A stretch of DNA of 51,596 nucleotides from an uncultured Porphyromonadaceae bacterium (GTDB lineage: Bacteria > Bacteroidota > Bacteroidia > Bacteroidales > Muribaculaceae): contig CABTZK010000013.1 of NCBI GenBank assembly GCA_902489275.1, forward strand, positions 1 to 51,596, read 5' to 3'. The notes under the pieces are model-generated. The model was not told the origin of the DNA, did not search any database, and saw only the letters and a program-made list of their open reading frames with translations. Shown here piece after piece: positions 34,969 through 43,629 of this stretch (the stretch's first letter is position 1; each line of letters opens with the position of its first letter). The position numbers and the translations under genes are program-made.

Positions 34969-35005
34969 CAAAAAACGCTCCCGCGACAGCATCGCCACAG
35001 GAGCG
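34969..35005 (-). terminator. Intrinsic terminator of ptb-buk
   Basis: On the minus strand, CGCTCC and GGAGCG arms (35005-35000 and 34981-34976) are followed by seven T residues (34975-34969), 24 bp past the buk stop. Confidence 0.8.
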
Positions 35006-35028
35006 CATGAGCAAATTCCTTACTGAAT

Positions 35029-36090
35029 TTAGGCGTAAACTTTCGCTTCAACCTTGCCAGTCATTGCATCATGGGCATTCTGGGCGAGAGCCAGAAGCTC
35101 ATCCTCGCCAGGATAGACTTGCACAGGCGCTATCCATGCCGTGCGCTCTTTCAAGCCATCGACCACATACTTGTCGTGGGCAATGCCGCCAGTGAGAATA
35201 ATAGCGTCGACCTTGCCCTTGAGCACAGCGGCTTGAGCTGCCATGGCCTTGGCCACATGATAAATCATCGCATCGACAATGAGACGCACGTGCTCATCGC
35301 CGTCTTCAATTCTCTTGTCGAGCACCCGCATGTCGTTGGTGTCTAACAGTGCGGTGAGTCCACCCTTGCCCGCAATCATCTTGAGCAGCTCCTCTTGGGT
35401 GTACTTGCCGCTGAAGCACAGGCGAATCACGTCGATAGCCGGAAGTGTTCCTGCACGCTCGGGCGAGAATGGGCCTTCGCCATCAAGGCAGTTGTTCACG
35501 TCGACAGCCCGGCCGTGCTCGTGGGCTGCAACCGAGATGCCGCCCCCCAAGTGGCAAATGATGAGGTTAAGGTCGCCATAGGTTTTTCCAACGCTCTTGG
35601 CATAGCGGCGGGCAATCGCTTTCTGGTTGAGCGCGTGCCAAATGCTCACGCGACGGATGAGCGGACTTCCACAAACACGAGCCTCATCGCACATCTCGTC
35701 GACAACGGCAGGGTCGGCAATAAAGCTGCGGCAGCCGGGAATCGTCTTGGCGATAGCGTCGGCAATCATGCAGCCCATGTTGCAGGCGTGCTTGTGCATG
35801 GGATGACGGTTGTCCTCCAGCATCTGCTCATTGATTTCATAGCAACCGCCCTCAATGGGCTTGGCAAGGCCGCCACGCGCCACAATGGCCTTGAAATTCA
35901 TGGCAATGTCGCGTTTCTTGCACTCGTCAATCACGAGTTGCTTGCGATAGTCATACTGATCTAAAATATCATTGAACTGCGACAATTCCTCGGGGGAATG
36001 CGATATATTGCACCGCATGAGCTCACGCTCATTCTCATAGACAGCAATCTTGGTTGATGTTGAACCTGGATTAATTACTAAAATGCGCAT
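35029..36090 (-). CDS. buk: Butyrate kinase
   Basis: Interconverts butyryl-phosphate plus ADP and butyrate plus ATP. The start at 36090 gives MRILVINPGSTSTKIAVYENE, the phosphate-binding opening of acetate/butyrate kinases. An upstream frame start at 36156 adds a non-conserved leader and overlaps ptb. Later motifs are ICHLGGGISVAAHEHGRAVDVNN and AIILTGGIAHDKYVVDGL. At 353 residues it has Buk rather than AckA length. It follows ptb by 56 bp on the same strand. Confidence 0.93.
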   Translation of the reverse strand: MRILVINPGSTSTKIAVYENERELMRCNISHSPEELSQFNDILDQYDYRKQLVIDECKKRDIAMNFKAIVARGGLAKPIEGGCYEINEQMLEDNRHPMHKHACNMGCMIADAIAKTIPGCRSFIADPAVVDEMCDEARVCGSPLIRRVSIWHALNQKAIARRYAKSVGKTYGDLNLIICHLGGGISVAAHEHGRAVDVNNCLDGEGPFSPERAGTLPAIDVIRLCFSGKYTQEELLKMIAGKGGLTALLDTNDMRVLDKRIEDGDEHVRLIVDAMIYHVAKAMAAQAAVLKGKVDAIILTGGIAHDKYVVDGLKERTAWIAPVQVYPGEDELLALAQNAHDAMTGKVEAKVYA

Positions 36091-36146
36091 AATTAGTTTA
36101 AATATAAGTGTTGAATATGTTTTTACGAAAAAAAGGGGATTTCCTG

Positions 36147-37055
36147 CTACTTGCACATGGCCGCAACCGCCAAACTGTAGAATTTCGACTGGCTGCTATC
36201 GGCACGCGACGCAATCACCACAGGAGCGATGGGGCCTTGCAAAATGCCTGCGGTCGAAGCGCCGGCAAAGAGCGTGATGGCCTTATAGAACACGTTTCCA
36301 GCCTCGATATCGGGCATGATGAGCGCATCGGCCTCGCCATTAAGCGGAGAATCGATGCCCTTGGTTTTCATGCTCTCATTGTCGCAAGAGGTTTTCAAGT
36401 CGAGCGGCCCGTCGACGACGCAACGTCCAAACTCGCCAGCCTTGGCCATGTCGATAATCTCTTGATAACCCAGCGTGAACGGGAAATACTTCTTGTTGGG
36501 TTTCTCGGTGCAGTGAATGAGCGAGATTTTGGGCTCTTCGATGCCAAACGAATGGCACATTTTGGTCATGTAACGCACTTGCTGAATGCGCTGCTCCTGA
36601 GTGGGATAGGGAATCACGGCAGCATCGGTGAAAAGGAGCAGGCGATCATAGCCCGGAATCTCGGCGGTGGTGACGTGCGTGAGCACGCTGCCCTTGGGCA
36701 AGATACCCGTTTCCTTGTTGAGCACGGCGTGCAGCAAGTTGTCGGTATTGATCAATCCTTTCATCAAGATGTCGGCTTTCCCCTCACGCACTAAGGCGAC
36801 AGCCTTGGCGGCAGAGTCATCGGGGTCGTTAGCGCCCACATAGGCGATGTGCTCACAATATGGCTTCAAGTCCTCTCTTTGCACAAGACGCTTTTGACAG
36901 CCCACAAAAATGATGTCGACAATACCTTTTTCAAGTGCTAACGCACATGCCTCGGGGGTGTGGTCATCGGCTGCCCACACGACGGCTACTTTCTTTCTCT
37001 CAACTTGGCTCGACAGATGGTTAATCATGTCGTTGAAATTCTTGATGGCTTTCAT
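36147..37055 (-). CDS. ptb: Phosphate butyryltransferase
   Basis: Converts butyryl-CoA and phosphate to butyryl-phosphate and CoA. The 302 residues match Ptb rather than Pta, with KADILMKGLINTDNLLHAVLNKETG, VLTHVTTAEIPGYDRLLLFTDAAVIPYPT, GPLDLKTSCDNES and the C-terminal ADALIMPDIEAGNVFYKAITLFAGAS. With buk it makes ATP from butyryl-CoA or branched acyl-CoAs. The supply pathway is outside this window. Confidence 0.92.
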   Translation of the reverse strand: MKAIKNFNDMINHLSSQVERKKVAVVWAADDHTPEACALALEKGIVDIIFVGCQKRLVQREDLKPYCEHIAYVGANDPDDSAAKAVALVREGKADILMKGLINTDNLLHAVLNKETGILPKGSVLTHVTTAEIPGYDRLLLFTDAAVIPYPTQEQRIQQVRYMTKMCHSFGIEEPKISLIHCTEKPNKKYFPFTLGYQEIIDMAKAGEFGRCVVDGPLDLKTSCDNESMKTKGIDSPLNGEADALIMPDIEAGNVFYKAITLFAGASTAGILQGPIAPVVIASRADSSQSKFYSLAVAAMCK

Positions 37056-37104
37056 GAATAATATGTTCTAATAATAGTTGTAATTGTTTAAAAACAAATA
37101 AATT

Positions 37105-37149
37105 AGGACACACTAACACAGTGTGCCTCTTTTTTATTCCACAAAGGTA
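37105..37149 (-). promoter_or_regulatory. ptb -7 box and leader hairpin
   Basis: On the minus strand TACCTTTG (37149-37142) matches the -7 box. Transcription would start near 37138 and soon enter a hairpin (37128-37120 with 37114-37105, nine pairs and one bulged A). On the opposite strand the same hairpin is followed by CTTTTTT and would act as a plus-strand terminator. Confidence 0.5.
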
Positions 37150-37265
37150 AGCATTTCGCCTTAACAATCATAGCGTTTGCCGCAAAAAAACAGAATTCCG
37201 ACACATCATCCCCGTATCTCGGCATCTCTGCAAGCGGCGCGAGGCGGAGGGCGCATTCAACTATT

Positions 37266-37297
37266 TTTGCAGGATTTGGAATATTGTAGTACTTTTG
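37266..37297 (+). promoter_or_regulatory. Promoter of the thioesterase-dprA operon, leaderless or nearly so
   Basis: TTTG at 37266-37269, a 20-bp gap, and TACTTTTG at 37290-37297 form a consensus promoter. The start codon at 37302 lies 5 bp after the -7 box, so the mRNA would begin at or beside the ATG. Confidence 0.65.
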
Positions 37298-37301
37298 CGC
37301 T

Positions 37302-37721
37302 ATGATGAAACCAGTTGAGAACGACTATGTTTTTTCGATGGAGATTCCCGTGAGGGACTATGAGCTCGATGCCGAGGGCATCGTGAACAACGCCAACTAT
37401 CTTCACTACTTCGAGGTCACCCGTCACTGTTTTTGCCAGCAGGGCGGATTCTCGTTCAAGCGCATGGGCGAGGAGGGCATCGTGCCCGTGATGAGCCGTA
37501 TCGAGGCCGACTACAAAGCCCCCCTTCGCAGCGGTGACACGATGGTGAGCAAGCTGTGGGTAGAGGCGCAAGGCGCGCGATTTGTGTTTCATCAGGACAT
37601 TTTCAACAAAGCGACAGGTGAACTGGTCATCAGGGCAGTCATCAGCATCGTGTGCATCGAGCATGGCCGCTTGGGGCGTGGCAATCGGCTTCGCGAGGTC
37701 TTTAAACGTTATCTAAAATGA
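37302..37721 (+). CDS. Hotdog-fold acyl-CoA thioesterase (YbgC/4HBT family)
   Basis: Hydrolyses an acyl-CoA thioester. The 139-residue single hotdog domain shows VRDYELDAEGIVNNANYLHYFEVTRHCF, the 4HBT motif with the catalytic aspartate in DYELD, then YKAPLRSGDTMVSKLW and RFVFHQDIFN. The exact acyl substrate is unclear. The ATG-ATG start leaves the first codon ambiguous, and a promoter lies immediately upstream. The stop overlaps dprA by ATGA. Confidence 0.85.
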   Translation: MMKPVENDYVFSMEIPVRDYELDAEGIVNNANYLHYFEVTRHCFCQQGGFSFKRMGEEGIVPVMSRIEADYKAPLRSGDTMVSKLWVEAQGARFVFHQDIFNKATGELVIRAVISIVCIEHGRLGRGNRLREVFKRYLK

Positions 37722-38830
37722 GTCGGAACGAGTTGCTATATCAAGTCGCGCTGAGCCGAGTGCGCGGCATGGGCGTGGACCTGGCTCAAAAGCTGTTAGA
37801 GGTCGTGGGAAGCGAAAAGGAATTTTTCGACTTGAGCGCCAAAGACTTGATGCAACTCACGGGCGGAAAAAGCAAAATCCTTGAAAGGGACTACCGCAAC
37901 GCCTGCTTAGCCAAAGCCGAGCGGGAAATGGAGTTTGTCGAGAAAAACAACATCACCATCTCCTATTTCACCGACGAGTCCTATCCCCAACGGCTACTCA
38001 ACGCCTGCGATGCCCCTATCCTGCTGTTCTCGCTTGGCGATTGCGACCTCAATGCCCAGCATATAGTGAGCATTGTGGGAACAAGGAAAAGCACGGAATA
38101 TGGCCGCCGACTGACTGACGACTTGCTAAGGGACCTGGCAGAGGCTGTGCCCGGACTTGTCACGGTGAGTGGCCTGGCATACGGAAGCGACATCAACGCC
38201 CACCGGTCCTCCATCAAGCACGGCTTGCCCACGGTGGCCGTCCTGGCCTGTGGCCTGAACAAGATATACCCTGACGCGCATCGTGCCGATGCCGCCACAA
38301 TTGTGAGCAATGGCGGTTGCATCGTGAGCGACTACACGTCGCAAGACCTGCTGCACCGAGGCAACTTTGTGGCGCGAAACCGCATTATTGCCGGCCTGAG
38401 CGACTGCACGATAGTGGTGGAGAGTGCCGACAAGGGAGGCTCGCTGATCACGGCTAACATCGCGCAAAGCTACAACCGTGACTTGTTTGCCGTGCCTGGG
38501 CGAGTGGGCGATGAGTACTCGAAAGGGTGCAACCGGCTCATTCGAAGCAATCAAGCCATGCTCATCACTTGTGCGGGCGACCTTATTGACGCCATGCGCT
38601 GGGAGCATGCGAAGCCTCAAAAGACGGTTGCCGAACTTGAACTCTTCCCTCAGCTAAGCCCTGAAGAGCAAGCCATTGTCGAGGTCATCAAGCAGGCTGG
38701 CGACATCCACGTCAATGCGCTGGCCTCGAAAACGGGCCTGCCGGTCTACAAGGTGATGAGCCACCTCGTGGAACTCGATTGCCGCGGCGTGATTTTGACG
38801 CTGCCAGGATGCCGCTATGCCATGTCGTGA
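37718..38830 (+). CDS. dprA: DNA processing protein DprA
   Basis: A 370-residue DprA/Smf. It protects incoming single-stranded DNA and loads RecA during transformation. The Rossmann-like domain shows HIVSIVGTRKSTEYGRRLTDDL, TVSGLAYGSDINAHRSS, FVARNRIIAGLSD and ADKGGSLITANIAQSYNRDLFAVPGRV. A SAM-like helical segment precedes it (residues 1-75) and a winged-helix segment closes the protein (GDIHVNALASKTGLPVYKVMSHLVEL). It is translationally coupled to the thioesterase, a common Bacteroidetes arrangement. Confidence 0.95.
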   Translation: MSRNELLYQVALSRVRGMGVDLAQKLLEVVGSEKEFFDLSAKDLMQLTGGKSKILERDYRNACLAKAEREMEFVEKNNITISYFTDESYPQRLLNACDAPILLFSLGDCDLNAQHIVSIVGTRKSTEYGRRLTDDLLRDLAEAVPGLVTVSGLAYGSDINAHRSSIKHGLPTVAVLACGLNKIYPDAHRADAATIVSNGGCIVSDYTSQDLLHRGNFVARNRIIAGLSDCTIVVESADKGGSLITANIAQSYNRDLFAVPGRVGDEYSKGCNRLIRSNQAMLITCAGDLIDAMRWEHAKPQKTVAELELFPQLSPEEQAIVEVIKQAGDIHVNALASKTGLPVYKVMSHLVELDCRGVILTLPGCRYAMS

Positions 38831-38850
38831 AAAAAAATGCCACTGGAGTG

Positions 38851-38881
38851 TTGTTGGGCTATAAAATATTGCTTAACTTTG
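38851..38881 (+). promoter_or_regulatory. Promoter of the nucleoside phosphorylase gene
   Basis: TTG at 38851-38853, a 20-bp gap and TAACTTTG at 38874-38881. The leader is about 35 nt. Confidence 0.65.
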
Positions 38882-38918
38882 TGTTTTTATATATCTTCAT
38901 CTAAAAAACCAAAATGCA

Positions 38919-39800
38919 ATGAACAAGAGAGTAATTCCCGATTCAGAGTTGATTGTCAATGCAGATGGCAGCATCTTCCATCTTCACCTGCACCCTAACC
39001 AGTTGCGCGACAACATCATCATCTGTGGCGATCCTGGCCGCGTGACCATGATTGCCAGTTATTTCGACACCCAGGAGTTTGAGGTGTCGAGCCGCGAGTT
39101 CCACACGATTGGAGGAACTTACAAGGGCAAGCCCGTCATGGCTCTGTCGCACGGCATCGGCGGCGACAACATCGACATTGTGATGACCGAGCTCGACGCG
39201 CTGGCCAACATCGACCTCGACACCCGCACACAGAAAGAAGATCACCGCGCGCTGAATATCGTGCGCGTGGGCACCAGTGGCGGCATGCAGGCCTACGTGC
39301 CCGTTGGCACTCCTGTGGTGGCAGCCAAAGCCATTGGCTTTGACGGCGTGCTTAACTACTACGCCAAGCGCAACGAGGTGTGCGACCTTGACTTTGAGGA
39401 GAAGTTTTGCGAGTTTGTGAAGTGGAATCCCCTCTTCAGTAGCCCCTACGTGGTTGATGCCGACCCTGGACTGGTCAAGAAAATCGCAGGAAACGACATG
39501 GTGCTGGGCTACACCATCTCGGCCGTGGGCTTCTACGGGCCACAAGGACGCGAGGTGCGCATGCCACTGGCAGAGCCAGAGTTGAATCACCGCATCGAGC
39601 AATTTGAGTACGCTGGCGGTCACATCACCAACTATGAGATGGAAAGCGCCGCCCTTCAAGGCCTTGCCAAGATGATGGGACACCATGCGATGACCGTTTG
39701 CTCAATCATTGCCAACCGCAGAGCCACCAACGTGAACCCTAACTACAAAACCGCGGTCAACGACTTGATTGGAACCGTCCTTGAGCGCCTGCTGGGCTAA
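38919..39800 (+). CDS. Nucleoside phosphorylase (uridine phosphorylase-like)
   Basis: A 293-residue member of the PNP/UDP phosphorylase family, which splits nucleosides with phosphate into base and ribose-1-phosphate. Motifs are IICGDPGRVTMIASYFD (phosphate binding), MALSHGIGGDNIDIVMTEL, IVRVGTSGGMQ and the C-terminal NYEMESAALQGLAKMMGH, which contacts ribose. It is closer to uridine phosphorylase than to hexameric purine enzymes, but the base preference is not provable here. It is monocistronic, with its own promoter and terminator. Confidence 0.88.
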   Translation: MNKRVIPDSELIVNADGSIFHLHLHPNQLRDNIIICGDPGRVTMIASYFDTQEFEVSSREFHTIGGTYKGKPVMALSHGIGGDNIDIVMTELDALANIDLDTRTQKEDHRALNIVRVGTSGGMQAYVPVGTPVVAAKAIGFDGVLNYYAKRNEVCDLDFEEKFCEFVKWNPLFSSPYVVDADPGLVKKIAGNDMVLGYTISAVGFYGPQGREVRMPLAEPELNHRIEQFEYAGGHITNYEMESAALQGLAKMMGHHAMTVCSIIANRRATNVNPNYKTAVNDLIGTVLERLLG

Positions 39801-39827
39801 CCATGCCGCCAAGCGATAAAGAACATG

Positions 39828-39868
39828 AAGGATGCGCCTCACGGGGAGAGCATCCTTCTTCCTTTTTT
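39828..39868 (+). terminator. Intrinsic terminator of the nucleoside phosphorylase gene
   Basis: AAGGATGC (39828-39835) pairs with GCATCCTT (39850-39857), followed by a T-rich tract. Confidence 0.85.
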
Positions 39869-39910
39869 CCACTCGGGAGCGGTATTCTGTTGTAAAACAG
39901 AAACTTGTTT

Positions 39911-40069
39911 TTAGTTAGGAATGAGGCTTCTCAAGCCTGGCCGCAAGGTTTTGTTATAGGAGTAGATGCGGGCAAATTGCTTGATGAGGTTGATGGTCGA
40001 CTGCTTAGGGGCAATCGTTCTTATTGACTTTCTCACTTCACATTTTACTTGGGTAGAAATTCTCTGCAT
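39911..40069 (-). CDS. Small 52-residue protein of unknown function
   Basis: A clean minus-strand frame, ATG at 40069 to TAA at 39911, encodes a very basic peptide with IRTIAPKQSTINLIKQFARIY near its middle and ending SLIPN. I recall similar short proteins (I-A/V-P-K/R-x-x-T-I-x-F-I/L-K-Q-F-A-R-x-Y, ending in x-I-x-N) in many Bacteroidales genomes, always without a known function. No signal peptide or membrane helix is present. It is the only candidate gene between the phosphorylase and cdsA. Conservation is from memory and unchecked. Confidence 0.6.
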   Translation of the reverse strand: MQRISTQVKCEVRKSIRTIAPKQSTINLIKQFARIYSYNKTLRPGLRSLIPN

Positions 40070-40135
40070 AGGCAATTCTTTTTGTGGTGGTTACATTTGA
40101 ATAACGCTGTAATAGAGATAATATTATATCAAAAT

Positions 40136-40166
40136 TTTGTCACATCAAATAAAAACTCTAATTTTG
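40136..40166 (+). promoter_or_regulatory. cdsA promoter
   Basis: TTTG at 40136-40139, a 19-bp gap and TAATTTTG at 40159-40166, all consensus. The GTG start at 40190 gives a leader of about 20 nt. Confidence 0.78.
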
Positions 40167-40189
40167 TGGTTAAATAAATTAAACGAACA

Positions 40190-41035
40190 GTGAAAAACTT
40201 AGCCACGCGAGTTGTTTCGGGCATCATTTATGTTGCCTTAATTTTTTTTGCGGTTTACACCATCCCGCACACCCCAGTGCTATTTCTGGTGATTTTTTCC
40301 ATGTTCACGCTCATCGGGATGTGGGAAATTAACCGGTTGACATTCGATGGCGGCATGCGCGCCCCTTTGCTTGGCATCGTCGACATGATAGGGGGTGTAG
40401 GAATATTCATGGCCTTCTTCAGCATGTATGCCGGTGCCGATTCGCGCTCGGTGTGGCTGCTGCCGCTGCTGCTGTATTTCATAGTTCGGCTCGTGATGCA
40501 GTTGTGGCTGCCACACGTGAACGCCATTCACAGCATCGGGCGCTCCATGATGGGCATGGTCTATGTGGCATTTCCATTGGCTTTGGCCAACTCGGTGGTG
40601 GCCCTGAGAGGGCACATGATGTTGCTGGCCATCTTCATCCTGATTTGGGTGAACGACACGGGTGCCTACTGTTTTGGCTGCACCCTGGGGAAGATGGGCA
40701 ACCACAAGCTGTTTGAGCGTGTTTCTCCCCACAAGTCGTGGGAAGGCTTTTGGGGCGGCATCGCGTGTGCAGTCGCAGTCTCGGTGCTCATCGGCAGCTT
40801 TTTTAACGAGTTCTTTGCGGGGCCGAGTTTGCCCGTTTGGATAGGCCTTGCCCTTGTAGTGGCGATAGCCAGCGTGATTGGCGACCTCGTGGAGTCACTC
40901 GTCAAGCGCACGGCCGATGTCAAGGACTCAAGCAGTCTCATTCCCGGCCACGGCGGCTTGCTCGATCGCATCGACAGTTTCCTCATGGCCTGCCCGTCGG
41001 CAGTTGCCTACTTTATTGTTTTGAAATACTGCTAA
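40190..41035 (+). CDS. cdsA: Phosphatidate cytidylyltransferase
   Basis: Makes CDP-diacylglycerol from phosphatidate and CTP at the inner membrane, the branch point of phospholipid synthesis. The 281-residue product has about seven to eight hydrophobic helices and the family signature near the C-terminus, LVKRTADVKDSSSLIPGHGGLLDRIDSFL. The conserved HKSWEGFWGGI is near residue 182. It starts with GTG 24 bp after a consensus -7 box. It is followed by purM on the same strand after a 30-bp gap. Confidence 0.95.
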   Translation: MKNLATRVVSGIIYVALIFFAVYTIPHTPVLFLVIFSMFTLIGMWEINRLTFDGGMRAPLLGIVDMIGGVGIFMAFFSMYAGADSRSVWLLPLLLYFIVRLVMQLWLPHVNAIHSIGRSMMGMVYVAFPLALANSVVALRGHMMLLAIFILIWVNDTGAYCFGCTLGKMGNHKLFERVSPHKSWEGFWGGIACAVAVSVLIGSFFNEFFAGPSLPVWIGLALVVAIASVIGDLVESLVKRTADVKDSSSLIPGHGGLLDRIDSFLMACPSAVAYFIVLKYC

Positions 41036-41065
41036 AAATCACTTTTTTCACGATTGTCACACACT

Positions 41066-42232
41066 ATGAGTAATCAACGTTACGACATGCGCGGCGTGTC
41101 GGCTTCGAAAGAGGATGTGCACAACGCCATCAAGAAAATTGACAAGGGGCTCTATCCCAAGGCCTTTTGCAAAATCATCCCTGACTTGCTGGGAGGAAAT
41201 CCTGACTATTGCAACATTATGCATGCCGATGGCGCTGGCACGAAGTCGTCGCTGGCCTATGTCTACTGGCGCGAGACGGGCGACATGAGTGTGTGGCGCG
41301 GCGTGGCGCAAGATGCCGTGGTGATGAACATTGACGACTTGCTCTGCGTGGGCGCAACGGGCAATATCTTGCTCTCGTCGACGATTGGGCGAAACAAGAA
41401 CCTGATTCCCGGCGAGGTTATCTCGGCCATCATCAATGGCACTCAAGCGTTCTTAGATGAGCTTAATGAAATGGGCGTGAACATCGTTTCGACTGGCGGC
41501 GAGACGGCCGATGTGGGCGACCTCGTGCGCACGATTATCGTCGATAGCACAGTCACTTGCCGCATGCGCCGCGACCAAGTTGTGGATAACGCCCACATCC
41601 AGGACGGCGATGTGATTGTCGGGCTTTCGTCATGCGGTCAAGCCACCTACGAGAAACAATATAACGGCGGCATGGGCAGCAACGGACTCACCTCGGCTCG
41701 GCATGACGTGTTTGCCAAGTATCTTGCCGAGAAGTATCCTGAGAGCTACGACAAGGCCGTTCCTGAAGAGTTGGTCTACTCGGGACAGAAAAGACTCACC
41801 GATACCCTTGAGGACTTGCCGGTGAACGCTGGACAGCTCGTGCTCTCGCCCACGCGCACCTACGCGCCGGTGATTAAGCGGCTACTCGACGAAATGCGCC
41901 CCAACGTGCACGGCATGGTGCACTGCACAGGCGGCGCACAGACCAAAGTGCTGCATTTTGTAGAGAACAAGCATGTGGTGAAAGACAACATGTTTCCCAT
42001 TCCACCGCTGTTCCGTCTCATCAAGGAGCAATCGGGCACCGATTGGAGGGAGATGTACAAGGTGTTCAACATGGGGCATCGCATGGAAATCTATGTCAAC
42101 CCAAGCCATGCGCAAGCCGTCATCGATATTGCCAAGTCGTTCAATATCGACGCCCAAGTCATTGGCCATGTCGAGAATGCCGAGGCCAACGCACTCACCA
42201 TCATGACCGAGGCTGGCACATTTGAATATTGA
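41066..42232 (+). CDS. purM: Phosphoribosylformylglycinamidine cyclo-ligase
   Basis: Forms aminoimidazole ribotide from FGAM with ATP in purine synthesis. The ATG at 41066 gives 388 residues beginning MSNQRYDMRGVSASK. A TTG four codons earlier is less likely. PurM/AIRS motifs are MHADGAGTKSSLAYVYWRETGD, VVMNIDDLLCVGATG, IVSTGGETADVGD, SSCGQATYEKQYNGGMGSNG and the C-terminal VHCTGGAQTKV. It is longer than the roughly 345-residue E. coli enzyme, the form usual in Bacteroidetes. Its end overlaps no gene, and mltF begins 7 bp later. Confidence 0.92.
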   Translation: MSNQRYDMRGVSASKEDVHNAIKKIDKGLYPKAFCKIIPDLLGGNPDYCNIMHADGAGTKSSLAYVYWRETGDMSVWRGVAQDAVVMNIDDLLCVGATGNILLSSTIGRNKNLIPGEVISAIINGTQAFLDELNEMGVNIVSTGGETADVGDLVRTIIVDSTVTCRMRRDQVVDNAHIQDGDVIVGLSSCGQATYEKQYNGGMGSNGLTSARHDVFAKYLAEKYPESYDKAVPEELVYSGQKRLTDTLEDLPVNAGQLVLSPTRTYAPVIKRLLDEMRPNVHGMVHCTGGAQTKVLHFVENKHVVKDNMFPIPPLFRLIKEQSGTDWREMYKVFNMGHRMEIYVNPSHAQAVIDIAKSFNIDAQVIGHVENAEANALTIMTEAGTFEY

Positions 42233-42239
42233 CGGGCCG

Positions 42240-43628
42240 ATGAGGCACTTGTGGCTTGTTGCAGGATGCGTCGCGCTACTCGCTGGAATGGGGCAATCGT
42301 GCGCAACCTCGTCGCAAACGCGCGACGAGCGCAATCAGTTGCCCGACACCTTGCGGGTGGGCACGCTCTACGAGCCAACGAGCTTTTTTATCTATCGCGG
42401 CGACACATTAGGTTACGACTATGACCGCATTTGTGACTTCGCCAAGGAAAAGGGCATTCAACTCAAGTTCACAGTAGCGAGCAATATGCAGTCGCTCCTG
42501 GCAATGGCTGGCGAGCGCAAGGTCGACGTGCTGGCCTATGAAATCCCAGTCACCGATGAGTTTAACCAGCAGGTGCTGCATTGTGGCGAGACCAAAACCA
42601 CCTGCCAGGTACTCGTGCAGCCCAAGGCGCGGCATCGCATCACCCACGTTGCCCAACTCGTCGGGCGTGACGTTTACGTAGAGAAAGGGTCGAAATACGA
42701 ATCTCGCCTGAAAGAGCTCAACGGCGAGTTGAATGGCAGCATGAAGATACACAGCATTGAAAGTGACAAGGTGAATGATGAAATCCTGATGGGCCTGGTT
42801 CATCAAGGGAAGTTGCCACTCACCATCGTTGATAGCGACATTGCCAAAATCAACCAGGCCTACTACAGCGACATCGACATTAGCCTTGAGGTGAGTTTCC
42901 CCCAGCGAGCGTCGTGGGCGGTGAACCTTAATGAGAATTGGCTGGCCGACAGCATCGACGCATGGAGCACAAGCAAGCGCACGCTGCTGGACGACGAGGA
43001 TGTGTCAAATCATTATTTTGAGGAGAACCGCACAGAGAGTTCCAATCATGGAAGCGGTGACCTCAAGGGAAAGCGGTGGGTGAAAAAAGCTGGCGACATT
43101 TCGCCTTACGACGACTTGTTCAAGCAATATGCCAGGTCAACCCCTTTCGAGTGGCAGTTTCTTGCGGCCATCGCCTACCGGGAGTCAAATTTTAACCCCA
43201 ACGACTGCTCGTGGGCTGGCGCTCGCGGGCTGATGCAAATCATGCCCAGTACCGCGCGAGAGTATGGCATCGACCCCGATCGCCTGTATGACCCAGAAGT
43301 GAGCGTGCAAGCGTCTGTGAGAGAACTCAACCAGCTTGACCGCTACTTTAGCCGCAGCATTGGCAACACGCATGAGCGCATGCGCTTTGTCCTGGCGGCT
43401 TATAATAGCGGCTTGGCTCACATTATCGATGCGGTGAACCTTGCCGAGAAGTACGGCAAAGACCCCTTAACGTGGTATGGCAATGTAGAGGAGGCATTGA
43501 CCTGGAAGTCTGTCGAGAAATACTATTCCGACCCTGTGTGCAAGTATGGCTATTTCCGGAGCACTGAGACGGTGAATTACGTGCATCGTGTCGAGGAGAC
43601 CTACGAGCACTACCGGTCGAGATACTAA
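42240..43628 (+). CDS. mltF: Membrane-bound lytic transglycosylase F-like lipoprotein
   Basis: The ATG at 42240 gives a lipoprotein signal (MRHLWLVAGCVALLAGMGQSC). The TTG at 42222 would overlap purM. Of 462 residues, about 35-250 form an SBP_bac_3-like substrate-binding domain (TLRVGTLYEPTSFFIYRG, GYDYDRICDFAKEKGIQ). About 290-450 are an SLT goose-lysozyme fold with QFLAAIAYRESNFNP (catalytic Glu315), GARGLMQIMPSTAREYG and VLAAYNSGLAHIIDA. It cleaves MurNAc-GlcNAc bonds, leaving 1,6-anhydro ends, the AmpG-type substrate, and acts at the outer-membrane inner leaflet. Confidence 0.92.
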   Translation: MRHLWLVAGCVALLAGMGQSCATSSQTRDERNQLPDTLRVGTLYEPTSFFIYRGDTLGYDYDRICDFAKEKGIQLKFTVASNMQSLLAMAGERKVDVLAYEIPVTDEFNQQVLHCGETKTTCQVLVQPKARHRITHVAQLVGRDVYVEKGSKYESRLKELNGELNGSMKIHSIESDKVNDEILMGLVHQGKLPLTIVDSDIAKINQAYYSDIDISLEVSFPQRASWAVNLNENWLADSIDAWSTSKRTLLDDEDVSNHYFEENRTESSNHGSGDLKGKRWVKKAGDISPYDDLFKQYARSTPFEWQFLAAIAYRESNFNPNDCSWAGARGLMQIMPSTAREYGIDPDRLYDPEVSVQASVRELNQLDRYFSRSIGNTHERMRFVLAAYNSGLAHIIDAVNLAEKYGKDPLTWYGNVEEALTWKSVEKYYSDPVCKYGYFRSTETVNYVHRVEETYEHYRSRY

Positions 43629-43629
43629 C

